From assembly GCF_916715725.1 (NCBI RefSeq), contig NZ_CAKAPD010000001.1, positions 124,001 to 188,000 of the forward strand: DNA of 64,000 nucleotides, written 5' to 3'. This DNA comes from an uncultured Rothia sp. GTDB lineage: Bacteria; Actinomycetota; Actinomycetes; Actinomycetales; Micrococcaceae. The number at the start of each line of letters is the position of its first letter. The stretch's first letter is position 1. A program made the position numbers and the translations under genes. Below, piece after piece: positions 39,834-49,790 of the stretch. The notes under the pieces are model-generated. The model ran no database searches, had not been told where the DNA came from, and saw only the letters and a program-made list of their open reading frames with translations.

Positions 39834-40391
39834 TTAGGCGGCGCCAATCAGCTCAGCAATCTCCTTCGCTGCACGCTCAACAGAGTCGTTGACGACCGTG
39901 ACGTCAAATTCCTTCTCAGCAGCCAACTCAACCTTCGCGGTTTCAAGGCGACGAGCTTGCTCCTGCTCACTCTCGGTACCTCGACCCACCAGACGCGACA
40001 CCAGCTCATCCCAGCTCGGAGGAGCCAAGAAAATCAGGCGAGCATCAGGCATGGTCTCGCGAATCTGGCGAGCACCCTGGAGGTCAATCTCAAGGATCAC
40101 CGGGCGGCCAGCATCCAGAGCCTCCTGGACCTTAGCGCGCGGAGTACCGTACTTGTTCTTACCGTGCACCACAGCGTACTCAAGCATCTGACCGTCAGCA
40201 ATCATCTGGTCAAACTCTTCCATCGAAACGAAATAGTAGTGAGTACCGTCAACCTCACCGGGGCGAGGATCACGAGTAGTAGCGGAAACAGAGAACCACA
40301 CGTTCGGGTAGTTCTCACGAATGTACTGGCACACCGTACCCTTGCCAACAGCAGTGGGGCCAGCCAGTACGGTGAGAGTCGGCTGAGACAT
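39834..40391 (-). CDS. gmk: Guanylate kinase
   Basis: 185 residues; phosphorylates GMP to GDP with ATP. The P-loop is AGPTAVGKGTV (near 11-21). GMP-binding residues are seen in VSATTRDPRPGEVDGTHYYFVS and ILEIDLQGARQI. ATG at 40389-40391. It follows mihF by 41 bp; gmk downstream of mihF and upstream of rpoZ is the standard actinobacterial order. The strong terminator downstream separates it from rpoZ. Confidence 0.97.
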   Translation of the reverse strand: MSQPTLTVLAGPTAVGKGTVCQYIRENYPNVWFSVSATTRDPRPGEVDGTHYYFVSMEEFDQMIADGQMLEYAVVHGKNKYGTPRAKVQEALDAGRPVILEIDLQGARQIRETMPDARLIFLAPPSWDELVSRLVGRGTESEQEQARRLETAKVELAAEKEFDVTVVNDSVERAAKEIAELIGAA

Positions 40392-40432
40392 AGCTTCCTT
40401 ACTGCGCCTTCATCGGCTGAAGGCGCGAGGTA

Positions 40433-40813
40433 TTAGGACTGAGAAGACTCGGAAGACTGACCAGCAGTCTTACGACGTGCACGGTTCAAATACCGCGAAT
40501 TACGGTTGAAGTACTCCACCATCTTGCGACGCTGGTGTACACCAAGGCCGCCGAGGCGGCGAGTCGGTGCAATATGAAGTTCTTCAATGATGCGTTCAGC
40601 TCGAACGGCACCAATGCCCGGAAGTGCGCGCAGCATCTGCCCCACCGGCATTTTAGCCAGTGCAGGGTCGGAATCGACCATATCGAGCACCTGACGCACA
40701 GAAAGTTCGCGTTCACTCAGTGCACGCTTAATTTCCTGGCGGTGTGCTCGGGCAAGTACTGCCTTCTCGCGGGCGGAGGCGCGCGCATCCTCAGTTAGCG
40801 GAGTCAGCGGCAT
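40433..40813 (-). CDS. mihF: Actinobacterial integration host factor mIHF
   Basis: A 126-residue basic nucleoid-associated protein unrelated to enterobacterial IHF. A helical N-terminus (TEDARASAREKAVLARAHRQEIKR) precedes an S13-like helix-two-turn-helix (KMPVGQMLRALPGIGAVRAERIIEELHI) and GVHQRRKMVEYF. The ATG at 40811-40813 is preferred: GGGGGA lies 8 bases before it. An ATG five codons upstream has no ribosome site. The 390 bp upstream hold no gene; a possible -10 (TATAAC) lies near 40838-40843. Confidence 0.94.
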   Translation of the reverse strand: MPLTPLTEDARASAREKAVLARAHRQEIKRALSERELSVRQVLDMVDSDPALAKMPVGQMLRALPGIGAVRAERIIEELHIAPTRRLGGLGVHQRRKMVEYFNRNSRYLNRARRKTAGQSSESSQS

Positions 40814-41146
40814 GGTTGGGTCCCCCATTTCTGCGAGTTATAGAATTTTACTTATCAACTAATGTAACACGGATAGCACGAGAACCCTCGTTCCACCCGC
40901 GGCACTCACCCTCGCACCAACAATGCGTCTACGCACGTCAGCACGTAAATATCAGGGAGTACCCCTATAGCATAGCGGAGTATTCGCCCTATCAAAAGTG
41001 GAGCCACGCACGCACCTCAAAGAGCAGGCACACTCCCCCACTACAGAGGTGAGCAAACTCGCATCGGCGCGAGCGGGCGGCGGTAAAATTATGCATGCGA
41101 GTGTACCGAAAAATTGCGATAAAACAGGCTCGCACAGGGGGTACGC

Positions 41147-41204
41147 AAAAGGGGCGCGCACCCCGAGCAGACTCTCAACAGAATCCACCGGAGCACACGC
41201 CCCT
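41147..41204 (-). terminator. Possible terminator downstream of pyrF
   Basis: AGGGGCG and CGCCCCT enclose about 45 bases with partial inner pairing. The minus strand continues TTTTGCG. It lies just past the pyrF stop. Confidence 0.4.
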
Positions 41205-41219
41205 CACACAACACGCGAA

Positions 41220-42077
41220 CTATGCGCCGCGAGCCGCCAACAGGTCATCACGAGCCGCCTGCGCAGCCTTCGCCAGGCCCTCAACCGAGGGGCCAGCAGC
41301 CAGCACGCCACGGCTGGAATTCACCAGCACCTGCGACTCAACGCCCGCAAACACGCGGTACAGGTCAGCCGCCGAAGCACCCTGCGCGCCGTAACCGGGC
41401 GACAGAATCGGGCCGTTGAACACGCTCAGGTCAATACCCAAATCAACCAGCGCCTGACCGACGGTCGCGCCAACCACCAGGCCGCACGGGCCCATCTGCT
41501 CCCACTGGCGGGAAGCATTCTCGGCGGTAGCCGCGGCAATAATGCGCTTGGCTACGGCGCCCTCAGATTCCGATGCGCCCACGTGCTGAACGCTCTTACC
41601 CTCGGGGTTCGAGGTCAGCGCCAGCACGAAAGTGCCGCGGTCATTCTGATCAGCCAAATCCAGCGCCGGACGCAGCGACTCAAAACCCAGGTACGGGCTC
41701 AACGTCACCGAATCGGTACCCAGCGGCGACGAGGAGCCGAGCCACGCATCCGCGTACGCCTTCATGGTCGAGCCGATATCGCCGCGCTTAGCGTCAGCAA
41801 CAATCAGCACACCATCAGCGGCAGCGCGGGCGAACAGCGCCTCCAGCACGGCAAGACCGGCAGAGCCGTGACGCTCAAACAGCGCCACCTGAGGCTTCAA
41901 CGCCGCCGCAAACGGGGCGCAACCCTCGTACACGGCCTCGGTGAAGGCGGCCAGACCGGCAGCGGAATCCTCAAGACCCCACTGCTCCAGCAGGTTCGGA
42001 TGCGGATCAATACCCACACACAGCGGGCCGCGCTCCGCCATCGCCTTCGCCAGACGATCACCAAAAGCAGCGGACAT
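41220..42077 (-). CDS. pyrF: Orotidine 5'-phosphate decarboxylase PyrF
   Basis: A 285-residue TIM-barrel enzyme converting OMP to UMP, the last step of the pathway. It is the longer mycobacterial-type PyrF, with catalytic DAKRGDIGSTMKAYADAWLG and phosphate-binding SPGYGAQG. Its ATG (42075-42077) overlaps the carB stop by one base (TAATG), so it is translationally coupled and the last gene of the pyr operon. Confidence 0.96.
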   Translation of the reverse strand: MSAAFGDRLAKAMAERGPLCVGIDPHPNLLEQWGLEDSAAGLAAFTEAVYEGCAPFAAALKPQVALFERHGSAGLAVLEALFARAAADGVLIVADAKRGDIGSTMKAYADAWLGSSSPLGTDSVTLSPYLGFESLRPALDLADQNDRGTFVLALTSNPEGKSVQHVGASESEGAVAKRIIAAATAENASRQWEQMGPCGLVVGATVGQALVDLGIDLSVFNGPILSPGYGAQGASAADLYRVFAGVESQVLVNSSRGVLAAGPSVEGLAKAAQAARDDLLAARGA

Positions 42078-45000
42078 TACGCCTCGCCACCCTCGGAACG
42101 AGCATCCACAGCGGCAGCCAGCTGAACGTCATGCTCCTGCAGGCTCATAATGTCCCAGCTGTGCTCACGCAGAGCATTAATCGCCTGAACAGCCGCAGCG
42201 AACTCAGAAATGGTAGTCATGACCGGGCAGCCCACCGAAACCGCAGCGGCACGAATCTCGTAACCATCGCTACGAGCAGCACCACCGGCAGGGGTGTTCA
42301 GAATCAGGTCAATGTCACCGTTGCGGACCATGTCCACAATCGAGTGGTCGCCATTCGCCTCAGCGAACTTCGACGCCACAATCACCGAGTTCAGGCCGTT
42401 ACGGCGCAGAATCTCAGCGGTACCACCAGTCGAAACAATCTCGAAGCCCAGCGACTCCAGCATCTTCGCGTAAATAATGACGTTACGCTTATCGTGGTTA
42501 GCCACCGAAATGAACACCTTACCGGAGGTCGGCAGCGGCGAACCAGCACCAGCCTGAGCCTTCGCGAACGCGGTGTCATAGTGCTTATCCAGACCCATGA
42601 CCTCACCGGTCGAACGCATCTCCGGGCTCAGCAGCGAATCCACCACAACACCCTCGGGAGTGCGGAAACGAGCGAACGGCAGAACCGCAGCCTTCACAGC
42701 AATCGCGGTCTCCTGCGGCAGGGACGCACCATCCATCTTCGACGGCAGGTAGCCCTCAGCCTTCAGCTCAGCAATGCTCTTACCCAGACCAATCAGCACA
42801 GCAGCCTTAGCCATCTGCACGCCGGTAGCCTTCGACACGAACGGAACAGTACGGGACGCACGCGGGTTCGCCTCAATCACGTACAGGTTCTCAGACACGT
42901 ACGCGAACTGAATGTTAATCAGGCCGCGCACGCCGGTGCCGCGAGCAATCTTCTCGGTAGCGTCCTTCACCTTCGCGATGATGTCCGGGCCAAGAGTAAT
43001 CGGAGGCAGAGTACAAGAAGAGTCACCCGAGTGAATACCGGCTTCCTCAATGTGCTCCATGACGCCGCCCAGGTACAGCTCCTCGCCGTCGAACAGGGCG
43101 TCAACGTCAATCTCGATAGCGTCCTCAAGGAACTTATCAATCAGAGCCGGCTGCGAGGGCGAAACCTCGGTAGCGTTCTCCAGGTAGCGAGCCAGGTTCG
43201 CCTCGTCGTAGACGATCTCCATGCCGCGGCCGCCCAGCACGTACGAGGGGCGAACCAGAACCGGGTAACCAATCTCGTCAGCGATGCGCTTAGCACCCTC
43301 GAAGGTGAACGCGGTACCGTTCTTGGGCGAAATCAGGCCGCCCTCCTCCAGCACGCGGGAGAACTCGCCGCGGTCCTCAGCCAGGTCAATAGCCTCGGGG
43401 GTGGTGCCCAGAATCGGCACGCCCGCATCCTTCAGGGCACGAGCCAGCTTCAGCGGAGTCTGACCGCCCAGCTGCACGAACACGCCCATCAGACCGCCGG
43501 TACGACGCTCCGACTCAACAATCTCCAGCACATCCTCAAGGGTCAGCGGCTCGAAGTACAGGCGAGTCGAAATATCGTAGTCAGTCGAAACGGTCTCAGG
43601 GTTGCAGTTGACCATGACGGTCTCGTAACCCAGCGAACGCAGCACCAGCGAAGCGTGCACACACGAGTAGTCGAACTCGATACCCTGACCGATACGGTTC
43701 GGGCCCGAACCCAGAATCATAATCGAGGGCTTCTCGTGGTGCGCAACCTCGTCCTCCAGGTCGTAGGAGGAGTAGTGGTACGGGGTGAACGCCTCAAACT
43801 CAGCAGCACAGGTGTCAACAGTCTTGAAGACCGGGCGAATACCCAGAGCGTGGCGAACACCGCGCACAACATCCTCAGAAGAGCCGATAATCTCAGCGAT
43901 CTGAGCGTCCGAGAAACCGTGACGCTTAGCCAGCTTCAGGGTCTCCGGGTCAAGGTGGTCACGCTTCTCATACACCACGCCAGCAACCTCATTCAGCAGC
44001 ACCAGCTGATCCAGGAACCACGGGTCAATCTTGGTCGCCTCGTGCAGCTGCTCCACGGTAGCGCCAGCCAGCAGAGCCTGCTGAACCTGGTAGATACGCT
44101 GAGTGGTCGGAACCTTAGTCTTCTCAATCAGCTCAGCCAGCTCAGCCTCAGACAGGGACAGCGGCTTGAACGAGAAGGACGCACCCTTCTGCTCCAGCGA
44201 ACGCATCGCCTTCTGCAGAGCCTCAGTGAAGTTACGGCCCAGAGCCATAGCCTCGCCAACACTCTTCATGGTGGTGGTCAGGGTCGGGTCAGCAGCCGGG
44301 AACTTCTCAAACGCGAAGCGCGGAACCTTCACGACCACGTAGTCCAGGGTCGGCTCGAAGGACGCCGGGGTCTTCTGGGTGATGTCGTTCGGAATCTCAT
44401 CCAGGGTGTAACCCAGGGACAGCTTGGTCGCAATCTTCGCAATCGGGAAGCCGGTAGCCTTCGACGCGAGCGCCGAAGAACGAGACACACGCGGGTTCAT
44501 CTCAATGACGATGATGCGGCCGGTCTTCGGGTCAATCGCGAACTGGATGTTACAACCACCGGTGTCCACGCCAACCTCACGAATCACGTTAATCGCGATG
44601 TCGCGCAACTTCTGGAACTCACGGTCGGTCAGGGTCAGTGCGGGTGCCACGGTGATGGAGTCACCGGTGTGCACGCCCACGGGGTCGAAGTTTTCGATGG
44701 AGCAGACGACCACGACGTTGTCGTTGGTGTCACGCATCATCTCCAGCTCGTATTCCTTCCAGCCGAGGATGGACTCCTCCAGCAGGACCTCGCTGGTCGG
44801 CGAGTACTGAATACCGGCACCGGCAATACGGTAGAGGTCTTCCTCGTTGTACGCCATACCCGAGCCGAGACCACCCATGGTGAAGGAGGGGCGGACCACC
44901 ATCGGGTAGCCCAGCTCCTTAGCGGCTTCCAGCGCCTCCGGCATGGAGTGAACAATCACCGAGCGTGCAGACTCACCGCCGGCGCGCTCCACCACGCCCT

Positions 45001-45397
45001 TGAATGCTTCACGGTCCTCACCGAGGTTAATCGCCTCAATGTTCGCGCCGATCAGCTCAACATTGTACTTGGAGAGCACGCCGCGCTCATCCAGGGAGAT
45101 AGCCGCGTTCAGCGCGGTCTGACCACCCAGGGTCGGCAGGATTGCGTCCGGCTTTTCCTTCTCGATGATCTTCTCAATCACCTCGGGGGTGATGGGTTCA
45201 ATGTAGGTGGCGTCCGCGAACTCGGGGTCGGTCATGATGGTTGCCGGGTTCGAGTTCACGAGGATGACGCGCACGCCCTCCTCCTTCAGCACGCGCAGCG
45301 CCTGAGTGCCGGAGTAGTCGAATTCCGCTGCCTGACCGATGACGATGGGGCCGGAACCGATGACGAGGACGCTATTAAGGTCAGTACGACGAGGCAT
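42077..45397 (-). CDS. carB: Carbamoyl-phosphate synthase large subunit
   Basis: 1106 residues with two homologous ATP-grasp halves (PIVIGQAAEFDYSGTQA and PNRIGQGIEFDYSCVHA mark each nucleotide domain), an oligomerisation domain and a C-terminal MGS-like allosteric domain (VFISVANHDKRNVI, GFEIVSTGGTAEIL). It makes carbamoyl phosphate from bicarbonate, ammonia delivered by CarA, and two ATP; UMP inhibition through the C-terminal domain is typical. It directly follows carA (TAA then ATG). Confidence 0.97.
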   Translation of the reverse strand: MPRRTDLNSVLVIGSGPIVIGQAAEFDYSGTQALRVLKEEGVRVILVNSNPATIMTDPEFADATYIEPITPEVIEKIIEKEKPDAILPTLGGQTALNAAISLDERGVLSKYNVELIGANIEAINLGEDREAFKGVVERAGGESARSVIVHSMPEALEAAKELGYPMVVRPSFTMGGLGSGMAYNEEDLYRIAGAGIQYSPTSEVLLEESILGWKEYELEMMRDTNDNVVVVCSIENFDPVGVHTGDSITVAPALTLTDREFQKLRDIAINVIREVGVDTGGCNIQFAIDPKTGRIIVIEMNPRVSRSSALASKATGFPIAKIATKLSLGYTLDEIPNDITQKTPASFEPTLDYVVVKVPRFAFEKFPAADPTLTTTMKSVGEAMALGRNFTEALQKAMRSLEQKGASFSFKPLSLSEAELAELIEKTKVPTTQRIYQVQQALLAGATVEQLHEATKIDPWFLDQLVLLNEVAGVVYEKRDHLDPETLKLAKRHGFSDAQIAEIIGSSEDVVRGVRHALGIRPVFKTVDTCAAEFEAFTPYHYSSYDLEDEVAHHEKPSIMILGSGPNRIGQGIEFDYSCVHASLVLRSLGYETVMVNCNPETVSTDYDISTRLYFEPLTLEDVLEIVESERRTGGLMGVFVQLGGQTPLKLARALKDAGVPILGTTPEAIDLAEDRGEFSRVLEEGGLISPKNGTAFTFEGAKRIADEIGYPVLVRPSYVLGGRGMEIVYDEANLARYLENATEVSPSQPALIDKFLEDAIEIDVDALFDGEELYLGGVMEHIEEAGIHSGDSSCTLPPITLGPDIIAKVKDATEKIARGTGVRGLINIQFAYVSENLYVIEANPRASRTVPFVSKATGVQMAKAAVLIGLGKSIAELKAEGYLPSKMDGASLPQETAIAVKAAVLPFARFRTPEGVVVDSLLSPEMRSTGEVMGLDKHYDTAFAKAQAGAGSPLPTSGKVFISVANHDKRNVIIYAKMLESLGFEIVSTGGTAEILRRNGLNSVIVASKFAEANGDHSIVDMVRNGDIDLILNTPAGGAARSDGYEIRAAAVSVGCPVMTTISEFAAAVQAINALREHSWDIMSLQEHDVQLAAAVDARSEGGEA

Positions 45398-46585
45398 TTA
45401 TGCTTCCTTTGCAGTCTTGGTTGCGACCATCAGGTCGATGAAACGGTCAAAGAGGTAGGCGGAATCGTGCGGGCCCGCGGCAGCCTCGGGGTGGTACTGC
45501 ACGGAGAACGCGGGGATGTCCTTACAGGTCAGGCCCTCAACCACGTTGTCGTTCAGACCCACGTGGGAGACCATGACCTGACCGAACTCAGCGTTCGGTG
45601 CGGTCACGTAGTCGCCAATCGGCGCATCCACAGCGAAGCCGTGGTTCTGCGCGGTGATTTCAACCTTGCCGGTGGTCTTGTCCATGACCGGCTGGTTGAT
45701 GCCGCGGTGACCGAAGGGCAGCTTGTAGGTGCCGAAGCCCAGGGCGCGGCCGAGCAGCTGGTTACCGAAGCAGATGCCGAAGAACGGGGTGCCCTTACGC
45801 AGCACGCCCTGCAGCAGCTCAACCTGCTCATCAGCGGTTGCCGGGTCACCGGGGCCGTTGGAGAAGAACACGCCGTCAGGGTTGTGGGAGTAGATGTCCT
45901 CGAGGGTTGCGCTTGCGGGCAGCACGTGCACGCGCACGCCACGCTCAGCGAAACGCTGCGGGGTCATCGACTTGATGCCCAGGTCCAGGGCGACAATGGT
46001 TGCGACCGGGGGCGCGAACCAGTTGAACTGGTGCGGCTCAACGGTGTAGGCGGTGTCAACCGAAACCGAGTCAGCGAGCTTACGACCAGCCATCGGCTCG
46101 GAGGCGCGCACCTCCTCCAGCAGTTCAGCTTCGGGGCGTTCTGCGTGCTCACCGGAGAACACGCCCGCACGCATCGAACCGCTCGAACGCAGGCGGCGGG
46201 TCAGGGCGCGAGTGTCAATGCCCTGAATGCCGACGATGCCCTGCTCGATGAGCTCTTCGTCGAGGGTGCGCTCGGAACGCCAGTTGGATGCCACGCGTGC
46301 TGCGTCGCGAACCACGTAGCCGGCAACCCAAATCTTGCGGGACTCAGCGTCGGTGGTGTTCACGCCGGTGTTGCCGATATGGGGAGCGGTCTGAACCACA
46401 ATCTGACCCGCGTAGGAGGGGTCGGTCAGGGTTTCCTGGTAGCCGGTCATACCGGTCGAGAAAACCGCCTCGCCCAGGGACGCGCCGGTTGCGCCGTAGC
46501 CGTAGCCGCGGTAGACGGTGCCGTCCTCCAGGACGAGCAGCGCGCGGTCCGTACGCAGGGCGCCGGATCGTGTCATGTCAGTCAT
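45398..46585 (-). CDS. carA: Carbamoyl-phosphate synthase small (glutaminase) subunit
   Basis: 395 residues. The N-terminal CarA domain (LVLEDGTVYRGYGYGATG, FSTGMTGYQETLTDPSYAGQIV) is followed by a class I glutamine amidotransferase domain with nucleophile Cys in FFGICFGNQLLGRALG and the His/Glu pair in VQYHPEAAAGP. It releases ammonia from glutamine for CarB. The ATG at 46583-46585 follows GGAAGAAGAG; another ATG is three codons in. Confidence 0.97.
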   Translation of the reverse strand: MTDMTRSGALRTDRALLVLEDGTVYRGYGYGATGASLGEAVFSTGMTGYQETLTDPSYAGQIVVQTAPHIGNTGVNTTDAESRKIWVAGYVVRDAARVASNWRSERTLDEELIEQGIVGIQGIDTRALTRRLRSSGSMRAGVFSGEHAERPEAELLEEVRASEPMAGRKLADSVSVDTAYTVEPHQFNWFAPPVATIVALDLGIKSMTPQRFAERGVRVHVLPASATLEDIYSHNPDGVFFSNGPGDPATADEQVELLQGVLRKGTPFFGICFGNQLLGRALGFGTYKLPFGHRGINQPVMDKTTGKVEITAQNHGFAVDAPIGDYVTAPNAEFGQVMVSHVGLNDNVVEGLTCKDIPAFSVQYHPEAAAGPHDSAYLFDRFIDLMVATKTAKEA

Positions 46586-46772
46586 GCTCTTCTTCCTTTT
46601 CTCTGGTGTTCTCCCCCGCTTCCTGTACGGCCTCTACCGTGCAGGTTCCGGGGTAGTCTATGGTGCCTTCGGCGGGGTGTTCGCCTACCGTCAGGCTAAA
46701 TCTATGGGTGTGCGGGTGCGCCGGGGATATTAGCCCAGGATGTTGGTCCGGGATATTAGTCCCCGCTGCCGG

Positions 46773-47312
46773 TTAGGCTTCCGGTTCTGCCGCCCACTTC
46801 TCGGGCGCATCCACCGCGTTCGGGGCGATGCGGCGCAGCTCCTGCAGTACCGCCTGCTTATCTTCGGCGTAGCGGGTGCGGAAGCCGGTCTGCACGCGGT
46901 GACCGTCCAGGGTCCAACCAATCACGACCAGGCCGTTCTTCTCCACAACCTTACCCGCCATACCGCGGTCGGTGGTGATGACTGCGAGCTTCTTCGCCGG
47001 AATCCACAGGTCCTTCGCGCCGTTACGGGTGAAGATGATGCTGTCCGGGTAAATCAGCAGGGTGGACTTGCTCTTGAAGCCAAGCGAATCGAAACCCACA
47101 CGGTCCAGCCAGTTACCGAAGATCGTGGTGCTGACGTACTCGCCCTCAAAAGCGGCGTCAGCGGTCATGCCCTCGTAGCGTTCGGGAACTTCCTTGAGGG
47201 AGCCGAACATGTTCGCCTGGCGTGCCAGGCGCGAGCGCCATCCGTGCCACATGCCGTAGATGCACAGGGCGACCAGGGCGATGCAGATGACGGCGGTCAG
47301 GAACTTTCCCAC
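46773..47312 (-). CDS. Membrane-anchored protein of the pyr operon
   Basis: 179 residues with one N-terminal transmembrane helix (FLTAVICIALVALCIYGMW) and a soluble domain with beta-rich PH-like character (VSTTIFGNWLDRVGFDSLGFKSKSTLLIYPDSIIFTRNG, WIPAKKLAVITTDRGMAGKVVEKNGLVVIGWTLDG). A gene of this type between carA and pyrC is usual in Micrococcaceae; no function is known. The GTG at 47310-47312 is chosen because the helix begins directly after it; an ATG 44 codons upstream gives a basic, unlikely extension. Confidence 0.8.
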   Translation of the reverse strand: MGKFLTAVICIALVALCIYGMWHGWRSRLARQANMFGSLKEVPERYEGMTADAAFEGEYVSTTIFGNWLDRVGFDSLGFKSKSTLLIYPDSIIFTRNGAKDLWIPAKKLAVITTDRGMAGKVVEKNGLVVIGWTLDGHRVQTGFRTRYAEDKQAVLQELRRIAPNAVDAPEKWAAEPEA

Positions 47313-47456
47313 GAAGGTTCTCTCTTTCGGTTGGGGTCTCGGTCGATGATCTCGGCCTGGGTTGGTGAGGTTGGGGGCGGTGCTCCCGGCGAGGCGGTGG
47401 CAGGCGCGAAACCTACCACCGCCAGGCACGGTCACCACGTACATTCGCCTCGCGGG

Positions 47457-48758
47457 TTAGCGGCGCGGGGTTGCCAGCTCGCCGTTCAGCACGGTCGGGT
47501 GGCCAGCGTAGAAGGTTGCACGAATCGAGCCGGGCACCTCCATGTCGCGGTAGGGGTTGTTCTTACCCTTGGTAGCCTGCTCCTCCGGCTTGATCACGCG
47601 GGTTGCCTTCGGGTCGACCAGCACAATGTTTGCCGGTTCACCTTCGGCAAGCGGGCGGCCCTGCTCGTGGTCCAGGCGACCAATCTTCGCAGGCTCCTCG
47701 GAGAGGATGCGTGCCACATCGCGCCAGGTAATCATGCCGGTGTCAACCAGGGTCATCTGGATGATGGACAGTGCCTGCTCCAGGCCGGTCATACCGTTCG
47801 CGGCGCACGCCCACTCGCATTCCTTAGTCTCTGCCGGGTGCGGTGCGTGGTCGGTACCAATCACGTCGATGATGCCGTCGGCGACTGCCTGACGCAGCGC
47901 CATGACGTCCTCTTCGGTGCGCAGCGGCGGGTTCACCTTGAACACCGGGTCGTAGGTGCGTGCGGTCTCGTCGGTGAGCAGCAGGTGGTGCGGGGTTGCC
48001 TCCGCGGTCACCTTCACGCCGCGGGACTTAGCCCAGCGCACAACCTCAATGGAGCCCTTGGTGGACAGGTGGCAGATGTGCAGCTTGGAGTCCAGATGCT
48101 CAGCCAGCAGCACGTCGCGGGCAATGATTGCCTCTTCAGCGACGGCGGGCCAACCGGCAAGACCCAGGTCAGCGGACACCTTGCCTTCGTTCATCTGGGC
48201 GCCCTCGGTCAGGCGCGGCTCCTGCGCGTGCTGCGCAATAACGCCGTCGAAGGTCTTGACGTATTCGAGCGCGCGGCGCATCACGGCGGGGTCGTACACG
48301 CACATGCCGTCGTCGGAGAACACGCGCACGTTCGCGGTGGAGTTCGCCATGCCGCCAATGTCGGAGAGGCGCTCGCCCTTCAGACCCACGGTCACTGCGC
48401 CGATGGGCTGCACGCGGCACCATGCGGATTCCTTGCCAAGGCGGTCAACCTGCTCGACGACTGCGGCGGTGTCTGCCACGGGCATGGAGTTTGCCATGGC
48501 GAACACTGCGGTGTAGCCGCCCAGGGCTGCTGCGCGGGTGCCGGTCTCGACGGTTTCGGATGCCTCGTAGCCGGGCTGACGCAGGTGGGTGTGGATGTCG
48601 ACCAGGCCGGGCAGCGCCACCTGGCCTGCCGCCTCGACGACCTGTGCGTCTGCGGCGTCAATGTTCTCTGCGATGCGGCTAATCACGCCGTCCTCGATGA
48701 GGATGTCGGCGACCTTTTCGCCGTAGAGGCTTGCGCCCTTGATCAGGTACTTGCTCAT
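47457..48758 (-). CDS. pyrC: Dihydroorotase PyrC
   Basis: A 433-residue amidohydrolase of the class I type that cyclises carbamoyl aspartate. Zinc-site motifs are VDIHTHLRQPGYEASETVETGTRAA, the downstream His residues in KLHICHLSTKGS, and IGTDHAPHPAETKECEW. ATG at 48756-48758. It follows pyrB by 30 bp. The PH-like membrane protein separates it from carA. Confidence 0.96.
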   Translation of the reverse strand: MSKYLIKGASLYGEKVADILIEDGVISRIAENIDAADAQVVEAAGQVALPGLVDIHTHLRQPGYEASETVETGTRAAALGGYTAVFAMANSMPVADTAAVVEQVDRLGKESAWCRVQPIGAVTVGLKGERLSDIGGMANSTANVRVFSDDGMCVYDPAVMRRALEYVKTFDGVIAQHAQEPRLTEGAQMNEGKVSADLGLAGWPAVAEEAIIARDVLLAEHLDSKLHICHLSTKGSIEVVRWAKSRGVKVTAEATPHHLLLTDETARTYDPVFKVNPPLRTEEDVMALRQAVADGIIDVIGTDHAPHPAETKECEWACAANGMTGLEQALSIIQMTLVDTGMITWRDVARILSEEPAKIGRLDHEQGRPLAEGEPANIVLVDPKATRVIKPEEQATKGKNNPYRDMEVPGSIRATFYAGHPTVLNGELATPRR

Positions 48759-48788
48759 GGTGTTGGTTCCTCTCGTTAGGAAGGTCGT

Positions 48789-49790
48789 TTAGGATTCGTC
48801 GCCGGCGTAGAGCTTGGCGCTGGAGCCGTCGGTCAGAAGCAGGTAGAGCACCGCCATGCGTAGCGCCACGCCGTTACTGACCTGGCGCAGGACCCAGGAG
48901 TTGGTGGCGTCGGCGGCTTCGGTGCAGATTTCCAGGCCGCGGTTCATGGGGCCCGGGTGCAGGATTGCGACCGGTTGCGGCTGTGCCTGCAGGGTTGCGA
49001 AGCGTTCGGCGGTCAGGCCCCACAGGTCGGTGTACTCCTCGGCGGAGGGGAAGTACGCGGCGTTCATGCGTTCCTTCTGGATGCGCAGCAGCATGACGGC
49101 GTCGGGGTTGGTGGCGATGGCTTCGTCGAAGTCGTGGAAGATTTCCAGGCCGGCTTCTTCAACCCAGGAGGCGGTGTTCAGCGGCAGCAGGGTCGGCGGT
49201 GCGACGAAGACGACCTGCGCGCCGAGGGTGTGCAGCAGCCAGAGGTTGGAGCGTGCCACACGCGAGTGCAGGATGTCGCCGACGATGAGCACACGCATGC
49301 CGGACAGGTCGGTGCCGCGGGGGCTGTCGAGACCGTCGCGTTCTGCCTTGTACTGGCGCAGGGATACGGCGTCGAGCAGTGCCTGGGTGGGGTGTGCGTG
49401 GGTGCCGTCGCCCGCGTTGAGTACGGGGATGTCGGTCCAGCCTGCCTCGGCGAGGCGCTGCGGTGCGCCGGATGCCGAGTGGCGGATCACGAACGCATCC
49501 GCGGCAATCGCCTTGAGGGTCTGCGCGGTGTCCTTGAGCGACTCACCCTTAGACAGGGAGGAGCCAGAAGCGGAGAAGTTGGTGACGGCGGCGCCCAGGC
49601 GCTTCTCTGCGGCTTCGAAGGAGAGGCGGGTTCGGGTGGAGTCCTCGAAGAAGAGGTTGACGACGGTCTTGCCGTTGAGCACGTTGAGGGTGCGGTTTTC
49701 GGCTTTGACCTGCGCCATGTAGTCGGCGACGTCAAGGATTTCGATGGCTTCTTCGCGGGTTAGTTCGCGGGTGTCGAGCAGATGCTTCAT
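48789..49790 (-). CDS. pyrB: Aspartate carbamoyltransferase catalytic subunit PyrB
   Basis: A 333-residue transferase joining carbamoyl phosphate to aspartate, the first pathway-specific step. The carbamoyl-phosphate loop is FFEDSTRTRLSFE, with NAGDGTHAHPTQALLD and HPGPMNRGLEI. There is no regulatory PyrI partner in the operon. Its ATG overlaps the end of pyrR by 4 bp (ATGA). Confidence 0.97.
   Translation of the reverse strand: MKHLLDTRELTREEAIEILDVADYMAQVKAENRTLNVLNGKTVVNLFFEDSTRTRLSFEAAEKRLGAAVTNFSASGSSLSKGESLKDTAQTLKAIAADAFVIRHSASGAPQRLAEAGWTDIPVLNAGDGTHAHPTQALLDAVSLRQYKAERDGLDSPRGTDLSGMRVLIVGDILHSRVARSNLWLLHTLGAQVVFVAPPTLLPLNTASWVEEAGLEIFHDFDEAIATNPDAVMLLRIQKERMNAAYFPSAEEYTDLWGLTAERFATLQAQPQPVAILHPGPMNRGLEICTEAADATNSWVLRQVSNGVALRMAVLYLLLTDGSSAKLYAGDES

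Noticed and set aside
42131..46699. A plus-strand open frame of about 1,500 codons opposite carA and carB
   Set aside because: It exactly mirrors two well-conserved genes; long antisense frames arise from codon bias in high-GC genes. The translation has no recognisable domain and is His/Gln/Arg-rich, typical of shadows.
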